From an uncultured Clostridia bacterium (GTDB lineage: Bacteria > Bacillota > Clostridia > Oscillospirales > Oscillospiraceae), in NCBI GenBank assembly GCA_937907975.1, contig CALEQS010000107.1:1-9292 (forward strand): 9,292 nt of DNA, in the 5' to 3' direction. The notes under the pieces were generated by a model. That model was not told the DNA's origin and did not search any database. It saw nothing but the letters and a program-made list of their open reading frames with translations. A program made the position numbers and the translations under genes. Positions 1-6,235 of the stretch are shown here, one piece after another. Each line of letters begins with the position of its first letter. Positions within the stretch are counted from its first letter, which is position 1.

Positions 1-487
1 ACTCAAAATCGGTATCACTGACACGGGCGCCTTCCACAACAGACCCTGTAAACTTTCCTTCAATGGGGACACTCTTAGTGGTCATTTTGACCACATCCAC
101 ATCGATCGTTGCAGCACTGCGCTCCACAACGGTCAGGTTGTTGGACACCGCGCTGGGCAGGCTGGTATCGTAATAGAGCGTATAATGCCCCTCTCCGGTG
201 ATCTGAGAGGCGGCCTGGACCGTAACTTTGATGTTGCTTCGGTTCACCTGAGAGATAGCGGAGCGCGGCCCCTCCAGCTTCAAGCTGACCGTGATGTCTG
301 AGCCATCCACGATCATAAGCCCCTCCTGCTCCAGGGCATCCTCGCCTACAAATGTGACAGGAATATTGCTGACTGTTGTCGTGCTCTCTGGCGCCTCTAC
401 GATGTCCACATAAAGCCAAAGCGCAATGGAACAGGCGATCGCCAGCACCATATAGGCCGCTTTGCTGTTGCTGATCTTACTCCACAT
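1..487 (-). CDS. cdaR: CdaR/YbbR-domain regulator of c-di-AMP synthase (3' end outside window)
   Basis: Membrane-anchored YbbR-domain protein that in Firmicutes binds and modulates the diadenylate cyclase CdaA. The frame is open from ATG at 487 to the left edge (162 codons visible), so the C-terminal part is missing; full-length relatives usually have several YbbR repeats. Residues about 10–28 (AAYMVLAIACSIALWLYVDI) form one hydrophobic N-terminal anchor. The rest looks extracytoplasmic and beta-rich: one YbbR-like repeat spans roughly 40–130, and a second begins near 139 (SVPIEGKFTGSVVEG). The start overlaps the end of cdaA by 11 bases and has a GAGGG Shine–Dalgarno eight bases upstream, so it is probably translated together with cdaA from the promoter at 1431–1459. 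In many Firmicutes glmM follows; that would lie beyond the window. The identification rests on the repeat pattern, the anchor and the conserved position after cdaA. Confidence 0.9.
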   Translation of the reverse strand, partial: MWSKISNSKAAYMVLAIACSIALWLYVDIVEAPESTTTVSNIPVTFVGEDALEQEGLMIVDGSDITVSLKLEGPRSAISQVNRSNIKVTVQAASQITGEGHYTLYYDTSLPSAVSNNLTVVERSAATIDVDVVKMTTKSVPIEGKFTGSVVEGARVSDTDFE

Positions 488-1349
488 GGTCGTTGCCCTC
501 TTTCTTTCGGCGCAGGAGGTCGGTCAGCGTGCGCTTCTTTTCGTCCTCGTTTTCCGGCGGGATCAGTTCATTGCGCAGCAGACGCTCCAGCGTCTCCAGC
601 GACAGATGGCGTTTGAGCATACCGCCGACAGCCACAGAAATGGCGCCGGTCTCCTCAGAGACGATGGCCACCACCGCGTCGGAGTGCTCACTGACACCGA
701 TACCCGCCCGGTGGCGGGTGCCAAGATCGCGGCTGATGTTCAGATTGCCCGTAAGCGGAAGCACACATCCGGCGCTCAGCACTCGGCCGTCCCGGATAAT
801 GACCGCGCCATCATGCAGGGGCGTATTGGGCCAGAAGATATTCTTCAGCAGCTCGCTGGACACAACTGCGTCCACATCCGTGCCGGACTTCACACAGTCA
901 TCCAGGATCGTGGTGCGTTCAAATACCACCAGCGCGCCGATGTGATCCCGAGACATGGAGCCAAAAGCCTCCACAGTCTGGAGGATCGCACGCTCCACCT
1001 GAGTGGTTTTTACCTTCGGAGCGATCAGTTTGCCAAACCCTTTTGAACCGACCTGTTCAAGGAAGCGCCGGATCTCAGGCTGAAACACCACGATAAGGGC
1101 CAGGAAGCCGATCTCTACCACACCGCGGAGCACATAGTAGAGCACATGGAAGCGGCAGTAATAGGCGGCGGCCAATGCCAAGACCACGAGCACAACACCC
1201 TTCAGGACCTGCCCTGCCTGGGACTTGCGCGTCAGCAGCAGCAGGCGGTAAATGATATAGGCAATGATCGCCATATCAATAATATCTGTAATTCTGATCA
1301 TCTGAATATAGTTCAGACAGACATCCGCATAGTGCGCAATCACGCTCAT
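477..1349 (-). CDS. cdaA: Diadenylate cyclase CdaA (c-di-AMP synthase)
   Basis: Makes cyclic di-AMP from two ATP at the membrane; c-di-AMP controls potassium/osmolyte transport and cell-wall homeostasis in Firmicutes. The protein is 290 aa from the ATG at 1349, a usual CdaA length. Three N-terminal hydrophobic segments (about 22–40, 49–66 and 69–88) are followed by a DAC domain (about 120–245) with the catalytic signatures DGA (180–182, in NTPLHDGAVI) and RHR (212–214, in GTRHRAGIGVSE). The tail is charged. The frame is open further upstream to 1463, but the ATG at 1349 has a GGGGGAG ribosome binding site four bases away and gives the family-typical N-terminus. The strong promoter at 1431–1459 also excludes the longest start, which would lie upstream of transcription. 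An intermediate in-frame ATG at 1421 is discussed in the findings. It overlaps cdaR by 11 bases, the conserved cdaA–cdaR arrangement. Confidence 0.95.
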   Translation of the reverse strand: MSVIAHYADVCLNYIQMIRITDIIDMAIIAYIIYRLLLLTRKSQAGQVLKGVVLVVLALAAAYYCRFHVLYYVLRGVVEIGFLALIVVFQPEIRRFLEQVGSKGFGKLIAPKVKTTQVERAILQTVEAFGSMSRDHIGALVVFERTTILDDCVKSGTDVDAVVSSELLKNIFWPNTPLHDGAVIIRDGRVLSAGCVLPLTGNLNISRDLGTRHRAGIGVSEHSDAVVAIVSEETGAISVAVGGMLKRHLSLETLERLLRNELIPPENEDEKKRTLTDLLRRKKEGNDHVE

Positions 1350-1430
1350 TGCGCTCCCCCCATTCGTATCAAAAGGTATGCTCTGCCCGGAAGAGATAAC
1401 ACAACCCCATATTTTCGTCATTATAAAAAT

Positions 1431-1459
1431 ATTATATCTCATCACCACAGCCATGGCAA
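1431..1459 (-). promoter_or_regulatory. Sigma-A-type promoter of cdaA-cdaR
   Basis: On the minus strand TTGCCA (1454–1459) is followed by a 17-base spacer and a perfect TATAAT (1431–1436). The match is five of six and six of six bases with ideal spacing. The predicted start of transcription is near 1424, about 75 bases before the chosen cdaA start. A second TATAAT (1420–1425) has no good –35 partner. I see no strong terminator between the preceding desulfurase gene (stop 1481) and this promoter, so some read-through into cdaA is possible. Confidence 0.75.
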
Positions 1460-1480
1460 GCAAAGTTGCGTACTTTTATG

Positions 1481-2626
1481 TTAATATACCCTTAAAATCC
1501 CATGAACAATTTGTTTCAATACGGTCCGAAAATATTCCACTTCATCTTCCCGATTAAAGGCAGAAAAACTGACGCGTACCGTCCCGCTGTCCAGTGTTCC
1601 GGCATGGCTGTGAGCCAGCGGTGCACAGTGCAGGCCCGCCCGCACCGCGATCCCCTGCTGTCCCAGCGTCCGGGCCAGATCCTGACAGTCCCATCCATCG
1701 CACACAAAAGAGAGCACCCCCGCCTGATTCTCGCCCTCCGCGGCAAAAAAATGCACATCATTTATATCGGCAAGCGCCTGCTCTGTCCGTGCCAGCAACC
1801 GGCGCTCGTGGGTCAGGATACGACTCTGACCGGTCCTGCGCACAAAACGGACCCCCTCCAGCAGCCCGGCAATGCCTGCCACATTATGAGTCCCCGCTTC
1901 GCCCCGATCCGGCAGATAGAGCGGCATCTCCTGCCGAACAGATTCGCTTCCTGTCCCACCGGTCAGAAGCGGAGAAAGTGAACCTGCCTCACCTCCGCAC
2001 AGCAAAACGCCGGTCCCCTGAGGTCCATACAGACCTTTGTGGCCGGGAAAAGCGATAAACTGTGCCCCCAGCTCCTTCAATGAAACAGGCAGGCACCCCG
2101 CCGCCTGCGAGGCATCCAGGATCAACGGCACTTCTGCCGCCCGGCAAAGCCCTGCAATGGCGGCATAGGGCAGGATATAGCCAAACACATTGGATACACA
2201 GGTACACACCACCGCATCAGGCCGCTGTTCCAGCGCCGCAGAAAAAGCGGCCAGCGTCCCGTTATCATCAAACAGGGGTGCTTCTGCCGTCAGTATGGTG
2301 ACGTTTGGAATAGAATGCAGCGTCCGCGTCACCGCGTTGTGCTCCCACGAAGAAATCAAAACACAGCTTCCAGCATGAACAAGGGAGCGGATCGCAAGGT
2401 TGAGTGCGAGGGTGGCATTCGACGCAAAAACAACACGCTCTGCACCACCGGTGTCAAACAGTTCTGACAGTTCGTTCCGGCAGGCAAAAACAATTTCTTC
2501 CGCTCTGCGCGATGCGGCATAATCTCCCCTGCCCGGGCTGGCACACATCCGCACAGCCCGGGCGGAAGCCGCCGCCACCGACGGCGGCTTTTGCAGCGTA
2601 GTAGCCGCGGAATCAAAGTAGATCAC
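1481..2626 (-). CDS. Cysteine desulfurase family protein (class V aminotransferase fold, EF2568-like)
   Basis: PLP enzyme of the NifS/SufS fold that removes sulfur (or selenium) from cysteine-type substrates as an enzyme-bound persulfide. The 381-aa protein starts YFDSAATT, as the family does. It shows the PLP-stacking histidine in WEHN (H96), the PLP-N1 aspartate in DASQ (D171), the Schiff-base lysine in PGHKGLYGPQGTG (K197), the catalytic cysteine in RAGLHCAPLAH (C334) and the substrate arginine in VRVSF (R351), so it looks fully active. The start is GTG at 2626; its GTGA overlaps the stop of the DUF3343 gene, and a GAGGTGA ribosome binding site lies just upstream. Pairing with a DUF3343 protein points to the family subgroup (TIGR01977) found near orphan selD and selenium-dependent molybdenum hydroxylase genes rather than to the housekeeping iscS or suf operon. 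The exact sulfur or selenium acceptor is not known from sequence. Confidence 0.9.
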   Translation of the reverse strand: MIYFDSAATTLQKPPSVAAASARAVRMCASPGRGDYAASRRAEEIVFACRNELSELFDTGGAERVVFASNATLALNLAIRSLVHAGSCVLISSWEHNAVTRTLHSIPNVTILTAEAPLFDDNGTLAAFSAALEQRPDAVVCTCVSNVFGYILPYAAIAGLCRAAEVPLILDASQAAGCLPVSLKELGAQFIAFPGHKGLYGPQGTGVLLCGGEAGSLSPLLTGGTGSESVRQEMPLYLPDRGEAGTHNVAGIAGLLEGVRFVRRTGQSRILTHERRLLARTEQALADINDVHFFAAEGENQAGVLSFVCDGWDCQDLARTLGQQGIAVRAGLHCAPLAHSHAGTLDSGTVRVSFSAFNREDEVEYFRTVLKQIVHGILRVY

Positions 2627-2877
2627 AAACTCACCTCTCGGTAACTTCCATCTCCCGAGGTCAGGTAGATCCGCTCCGGGCTGAGGCCGACTTTATTTAA
2701 AACCACCAGCGCGCCGCTCAGGCTGCGCTGGGACACCTTGACTGAGTGACTGCAACCGCCGCCGGATATTGCTTTGGGCGAACGCAGAATGTGGGCGGAT
2801 ATTCCCGCCCGATCCAACGCAGAAGCAGTTCGTTGGGCATAAGTGAGTGACCGACAGACGATCAGATAATACAGCAT
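2623..2877 (-). CDS. DUF3343 protein, putative Se/S carrier-like
   Basis: Small 84-aa soluble protein of the DUF3343 family (putative Se/S carrier protein-like). It has the family layout: an N-terminal beta strand (LYYLIVCRS), a helix over about 11–24, and a central glycine-cysteine motif SGGGCSHSV (38–46) with C42 in the position expected for a sulfur- or selenium-carrying thiol; a second cysteine is C8. It starts with ATG after a strong GGAGGAG ribosome binding site five bases away and overlaps the next gene, the cysteine desulfurase, by four bases. The plausible role is to accept persulfide or selenide from that enzyme. This is inferred from the pairing and the cysteine motif; no biochemical function can be read from the sequence alone. 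Confidence 0.85.
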   Translation of the reverse strand: MLYYLIVCRSLTYAQRTASALDRAGISAHILRSPKAISGGGCSHSVKVSQRSLSGALVVLNKVGLSPERIYLTSGDGSYREVSL

Positions 2878-2897
2878 AAGAACTCCTCCTGCCCCAT

Positions 2898-2927
2898 CTT
2901 ATGACAGATCCCGCCGGAAGTGCGCAA
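2898..2927 (-). promoter_or_regulatory. Weak candidate promoter of the DUF3343–desulfurase unit
   Basis: On the minus strand TTGCGC (2922–2927) and CATAAG (2898–2903) are separated by 18 bases, with the ribosome binding site just downstream. The match is poor and the –35 box touches the upstream terminator, so it is only a candidate. Its attraction is that a terminator immediately precedes the unit, so some promoter is needed unless the terminator leaks. Confidence 0.25.
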
Positions 2928-2953
2928 AACGGCCGCGCTGGGCGCGGCCGTTT
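2926..2953 (-). terminator. Rho-independent terminator after ispF
   Basis: A perfect 12-bp stem (2927–2938 with 2942–2953), very GC-rich, has a 3-base loop. On the minus strand it is followed by only four T residues, then GCGC. It lies 10 bases beyond the ispF stop codon. The stem is strong but the T tract is short, so termination may be partial. Confidence 0.75.
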
Positions 2954-2963
2954 AAAATGCTGG

Positions 2964-3440
2964 TTATGAAATTTTCTCCAGCAGAGCGACTGCCATAGAG
3001 GAAATACCCTCCCCGGAGCCGGTAAAGCCCAGTCCCTCCTCGGTGGTGGCCTTCAGATTAACACGTTCCTCCTCGATCCCGAGCAATCTGGCAATATTTT
3101 TCCGCATCTCTGGAATATGAGGTGACAGCTTCGGGCGTTGGGCGATGATCGTACCGTCAATATTGACCACCGCAAATCCCCGCTCGTCCAGCATACGCTT
3201 TACACGCTCCAACAGCACAAGGCTGGAAATGCCATCCGTCTCAGGGTCGTCGTCCGGAAAGGCATGGCCGATGTCCCACAGGCCGGCTGCGCCCAGCAGA
3301 GCGTCCATGACAGCATGGACGATCACATCGGCGTCCGAATGGCCCAGCAGACCCTTTTCATACGGAATATCTACGCCGCCCAGAATCAGTTTACGACCCG
3401 GTACCAGCTTATGGACGTCATATCCCTGTCCGATTCTCAT
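2964..3440 (-). CDS. ispF: 2-C-methyl-D-erythritol 2,4-cyclodiphosphate synthase IspF
   Basis: Fifth step of the MEP isoprenoid pathway: cyclises CDP-methylerythritol 2-phosphate to MEcPP with release of CMP; works as a cytosolic trimer with one metal site per subunit. The protein is 158 aa, normal for the family. Metal ligands are visible as GYDVH (D8, H10) and VHAV (H42), with GHSDAD (33–38), FPDDDP (61–66) and the C-terminal TTEEGLGFTGSGEGI motif all intact. The start chosen is the ATG at 3440, which overlaps the ispD stop as ATGA and gives the canonical MRIGQGYDVH N-terminus; an in-frame ATG five codons earlier (3455) would add an atypical MAGCA. It is co-transcribed with ispD, which makes the precursor of its substrate, and is followed by a terminator. 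Confidence 0.97.
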   Translation of the reverse strand: MRIGQGYDVHKLVPGRKLILGGVDIPYEKGLLGHSDADVIVHAVMDALLGAAGLWDIGHAFPDDDPETDGISSLVLLERVKRMLDERGFAVVNIDGTIIAQRPKLSPHIPEMRKNIARLLGIEEERVNLKATTEEGLGFTGSGEGISSMAVALLEKIS

Positions 3441-4159
3441 TGCGCATCCTGCCATGAAACAATTGCCTCCCCGATCAGCAGATCAAACTGTGTTGTAATT
3501 TTGATATTTGTCCGCTCCCCCGCGGTCAGTGTGACCACCTTGCCGATCTGCTCCACCGCAGAGCAGTCATCCGTCAGCGGGATTTTCTTCTCGATACAGT
3601 GGTAAAGCGCCCCGCGGATCAAATCCATATCGAAGATCTGAGGGGTCTGCACCGCGAACAGCGTTGACCGATCAGGCGTACCTGTAACAAGGCCATTCTG
3701 AGCTGTTTTGATAGTGTCTGTCACAGGGATCGCAGGGGCGGCCGCGCCGGACCTTTCCGCCGCACTGATCGTTTCTTCCAGCACCTTGGCAGGCACAAAG
3801 GGGCGCGCTCCATCGTGGACCGCCACATAATCCGTCTCCCCCAGTTCATTCAGACCATTCTGAACCGAATGGCTGCGGTCAGCACCGCCAACTATGACCT
3901 TAGTCACCTTATCAAAGCCAAACCGGCGGCAGACTTCTCCGATCGGGACAAGCAGATCCTCCCGGGTGACTACTACGATCTCACCGATCCGGGTGCAGTT
4001 CTGAAATGCGGACAGTGTCCGGGCAATGACCGGCATTCCGCCAATCTCCGCCATGATCTTGTCAACGCCCTTCATCCGGCTGGCACTGCCCGCCGCTACA
4101 ATGACCGCTGCGCAGCGCGGTTCCTGTTGGAGTGACCGCTTTTTAAAAAACAAGCCCAT
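3437..4159 (-). CDS. ispD: 2-C-methyl-D-erythritol 4-phosphate cytidylyltransferase IspD
   Basis: Third step of the MEP pathway: joins methylerythritol 4-phosphate and CTP to give CDP-ME and pyrophosphate. It is 240 aa from ATG 4159. The nucleotide-binding motif is VAAGSASRM (21–29), with alanine where many members have the second glycine, followed by K34. GGADRSHSV (91–99), VHDGARPF (114–121), TDD (196–198) and NIKITTQFDL (218–227) are also family signatures. A GTG at 4177 would add six residues but lacks a ribosome binding site, whereas the ATG has a GGTGAG match just upstream. About ten residues (MGLFFKKRSL) precede the usual start of the fold. It is the first gene of a two-gene unit, overlaps ispF by four bases and has its own promoter. 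Confidence 0.96.
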   Translation of the reverse strand: MGLFFKKRSLQQEPRCAAVIVAAGSASRMKGVDKIMAEIGGMPVIARTLSAFQNCTRIGEIVVVTREDLLVPIGEVCRRFGFDKVTKVIVGGADRSHSVQNGLNELGETDYVAVHDGARPFVPAKVLEETISAAERSGAAAPAIPVTDTIKTAQNGLVTGTPDRSTLFAVQTPQIFDMDLIRGALYHCIEKKIPLTDDCSAVEQIGKVVTLTAGERTNIKITTQFDLLIGEAIVSWQDAQ

Positions 4160-4201
4160 ATTCTCACCGCTCTCCACTTTTTTGTTTTAATCTATACTGG
4201 A

Positions 4202-4230
4202 ATCATACCACAAATACCGGCAAAGGACAA
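4202..4230 (-). promoter_or_regulatory. Sigma-A-type promoter of ispD-ispF
   Basis: On the minus strand TTGTCC (4225–4230), a 17-base spacer and TATGAT (4202–4207) form a good vegetative promoter. The expected transcription start is near 4195, leaving a 5' leader of about 36 bases to the ispD ATG. It sits just after the terminator of the upstream ispH–rpsA unit, which marks ispDF as an independent transcription unit. Confidence 0.75.
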
Positions 4231-4240
4231 TCATACGCAC

Positions 4241-4272
4241 AAAAAGAGCCGGATCATACGATCCGGCTCTTT
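4241..4272 (-). terminator. Rho-independent terminator after ispH-rpsA
   Basis: A perfect 13-bp inverted repeat (4243–4255 with 4260–4272, arms AAAGAGCCGGATC/GATCCGGCTCTTT) encloses a 4-base loop. On the minus strand it ends in five T residues. It lies 28 bases after the stop codon and closes the long upstream run of genes. Confidence 0.9.
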
Positions 4273-4300
4273 GCGCTTTGAAATGTTTTACGGGATCAAA

Positions 4301-5398
4301 TTAGTTCTCGTTGTTGTCCTCTTCCTGCAGAACAGCACGGCGGGACAGGGAGATCTTCTTGGTCTCGGTGTTGATGTCAGTGATCTTCACCTTGACAATA
4401 TCACCCTCAGCCAGCTCATCCTCAGGCTTCTCAACGCGGTGATCCGCGATCTGAGAAATGTGGATCAGACCGTCCACACCGGGAACGACCTCGGCGAAAG
4501 CACCGAAGCTCATCAGCTTGACGATCTTAACGTCAGCCTCATCGCCCACCTCGTACTTGGACAGGAAGGTCTCCCAAGGATTCTCGTTGGGGTTCTTCAT
4601 GCCCAGAGAGATCTTCTTCTTCTCGGCGTCAGCCTTGATGACATAGACATCAACGGTATCGCCCACAGAAACGACCTCGGAGGGATGCTTGATACGGCTC
4701 CAGGACAGCTCGGAAATGTGGACCATGCCATCCACGCCGCCGATGTCAACAAAAGCGCCATAAGAAGTCAGGCTCTTCACAGTGCCGGTGTAATGCTTAC
4801 CAACCTCGATGCTGTCCCAGATCTTAGCAGCGGCAGCGGCCTTCTCCTCAGCGGCAACGGCGCGGATGGAGCCCACCACGCGGCGGCGGGAGCGGTTGAC
4901 CTCGGTAATGCGCAGACGGACAGTGGTCTTCACCAGCTGGCTCATAGGCTCATTGCGGCGCAGACCGGTCTGAGAAGCGGGAACAAAGACACGGATGCCC
5001 TTGACGTTCACAACGACGCCGCCCTTGTTCTCCTCGACGACCAGGCCCTCAACGGTGGTCTTCTCATCCTTGGCAGCCTCGATCTCTTCCCAGTTCTTGT
5101 TGGCGTCCAGACGCTTCTTGGACAGGGTGACAACACCCTCGCCGTCGTTGACGCGCATGACCATGGCCTCGATGGTGTCACCCACCTTGACGCAGTCCTC
5201 GACCTTGACAGTGGGGTCGTCAGAATACTCGGACACAGGAATGTAGCCGGCATGCTTGGTGCCCAGATCCACCTGGATCTCGGTAGGTGTGATGTTCACA
5301 ACAACGCCGGTGGCCTTCTCTCCTGTATTTAAAGTTTTGATCGACTTCTCCAGCATCTCAGCGAAGGATTCTTCGATCTCCAGATTTTCTTCACTCAT
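4301..5398 (-). other. rpsA: Possible separately translated ribosomal protein S1 from an internal start
   Basis: In-frame ATG at 5398 (residue 280 of the fusion) falls at the IspH/S1 boundary and would give a 365-aa S1 beginning MSEENLEIEESFAEML, an acidic lead-in before the first S1 domain such as free-standing S1 proteins have. The ribosome binding site at 5409–5417 supports it. This is an alternative product of the fusion frame, not an extra gene; the sequence cannot show the ratio of the two products. Confidence 0.5.
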
Positions 5399-6235
5399 TT
5401 TGTCATTGACCTCCTTTATAATCCACCCAGGTGTGGACGCACCCGCGGTGATACCAACACAAGCTACGCCATTCAGCGCCGACAGATCCAGCTCAGACGC
5501 CTGCTCGACCCACAGAACGATCGGACAGTGCGCCCGGCACAACTCCACCAAGTGCTTGGTATTGGAGCTTGCGTGGTCGCCAATGACCACCATTGCGCCG
5601 CATTTTTCGGCTATTTTGACCGCTTCTGATTGTCTACGGAACGTAGCATTACATATTGTATCAAATATTTCAAGGCTTGTACACACTTTTTTTGCGAAAT
5701 TCACAGAATTTTCCCAAATTTCTCTTGTTGAGGTGGTCTGGGAGACGAAAGTAAGTGGTTTTTCCCGTCTGGAGGGGTCTTCTTCCAGCCATTTTTGTAG
5801 AGATTCCACACCGTCCAGCACAACCGGATGATCACACCACCCCGCAATGGCCCGCACCTCCGGATGATGGGGGGCACCGATAATGACCGGAATGCGTCCC
5901 TTCCGCTCTGCTTCGGCGACCAGCTTATGAATATGCGCCACATTGGGGCAGGTCGCATCCAGCACAGGGTTCCCCTGCTTCTCCAGTGTCTGATAGACAG
6001 CGCGGCTCTCTCCGTGGGAGCGGATCAGCACACTGGCTCCGTCCGGTGCCTCCTCCGGCCGGTCGATCTGGCAGATCCCGCGCCGGGCAAGATAGTCCAC
6101 CACATGACCGTTGTGAATGATTGAGCCAAGCATCACGCAGGATGAGCCCTGCTCCGCTTCCCGCTGAGCCAACTCCACTGCGCGGCGGACGCCATAGCAG
6201 AAGCCAGCGCTTTTAGCCAGGATCACTTCCCGCAT
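4301..6235 (-). CDS. ispH-rpsA: IspH (HMBPP reductase) fused to ribosomal protein S1
   Basis: One 644-aa frame joins two proteins. Residues 1 to about 279 are IspH/LytB, the [4Fe-4S] enzyme that reduces HMBPP to IPP and DMAPP in the last MEP step. Cluster cysteines are C13 (SAGFCYGV), C96 (DATCPNV) and C195 (ICNATF); active-site H41, H74, H124, E126 (HHPEV), T167 and SSN (223–225) are present. Residues about 305–633 hold four S1 RNA-binding domains (about 306–374, 393–460, 477–545 and 562–632; the last two have the classic GAFVDIGGVDGMVHIS-type core) and an acidic tail. Four domains is usual for Firmicutes, against six in E. coli S1. IspH–S1 fusions are known in Clostridia. The start ATG overlaps plsC by 13 bases and follows an AGGAG site. 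Codon use shifts at the junction: the S1 half uses almost only favoured codons. Confidence 0.95.
   Translation of the reverse strand: MREVILAKSAGFCYGVRRAVELAQREAEQGSSCVMLGSIIHNGHVVDYLARRGICQIDRPEEAPDGASVLIRSHGESRAVYQTLEKQGNPVLDATCPNVAHIHKLVAEAERKGRIPVIIGAPHHPEVRAIAGWCDHPVVLDGVESLQKWLEEDPSRREKPLTFVSQTTSTREIWENSVNFAKKVCTSLEIFDTICNATFRRQSEAVKIAEKCGAMVVIGDHASSNTKHLVELCRAHCPIVLWVEQASELDLSALNGVACVGITAGASTPGWIIKEVNDKMSEENLEIEESFAEMLEKSIKTLNTGEKATGVVVNITPTEIQVDLGTKHAGYIPVSEYSDDPTVKVEDCVKVGDTIEAMVMRVNDGEGVVTLSKKRLDANKNWEEIEAAKDEKTTVEGLVVEENKGGVVVNVKGIRVFVPASQTGLRRNEPMSQLVKTTVRLRITEVNRSRRRVVGSIRAVAAEEKAAAAAKIWDSIEVGKHYTGTVKSLTSYGAFVDIGGVDGMVHISELSWSRIKHPSEVVSVGDTVDVYVIKADAEKKKISLGMKNPNENPWETFLSKYEVGDEADVKIVKLMSFGAFAEVVPGVDGLIHISQIADHRVEKPEDELAEGDIVKVKITDINTETKKISLSRRAVLQEEDNNEN
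5409..5417 (-). promoter_or_regulatory. Internal Shine–Dalgarno sequence at the IspH/S1 junction
   Basis: AAAGGAGGT on the minus strand is a nine-base match to the anti-Shine–Dalgarno end of 16S rRNA. It is placed ten bases before the in-frame ATG at 5398. It lies in the codons for IKEVN, a region between folded domains. It is the longest such match I noticed in the window. Confidence 0.65.
5655..5683 (-). promoter_or_regulatory. Candidate internal promoter for the S1 part
   Basis: Within an AT-rich patch of the IspH coding region, TGTACA (5678–5683) and TACAAT (5655–5660) are separated by 17 bases on the minus strand (four of six and five of six consensus matches). Transcription would start near 5648, about 250 bases before the internal S1 start. 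Promoter-like pairs occur by chance in AT-rich DNA, so this is a candidate only. Confidence 0.3.

Noticed and set aside
75..419. A 114-codon minus-strand frame at the left edge
   Set aside because: It is a wrong-frame reading of cdaR. The true frame starts at 487 and gives a membrane anchor followed by YbbR repeats up to the window edge.
462..1046. A 194-codon plus-strand frame antisense to cdaA
   Set aside because: CdaA with its DGA and RHR motifs is certain on the other strand; the plus-strand translation looks like a reverse-strand shadow.
1420..1425. Second TATAAT box upstream of cdaA
   Set aside because: At 17-base spacing its –35 region reads GTGGTG, so it is unlikely to be a separate promoter.
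1464..1500. Possible terminator between the desulfurase gene and cdaA
   Set aside because: Only a five-pair AT-rich hairpin (AAAGT/ACTTT) is present, without a T tract; too weak to call.
4271..5332. A 353-codon open frame on the plus strand, antisense to the S1 domains
   Set aside because: It is a by-product of strong codon bias in the highly expressed S1 region. Its leucine/aspartate/histidine-rich translation has no domain pattern, and its first codons overlap the terminator stem.
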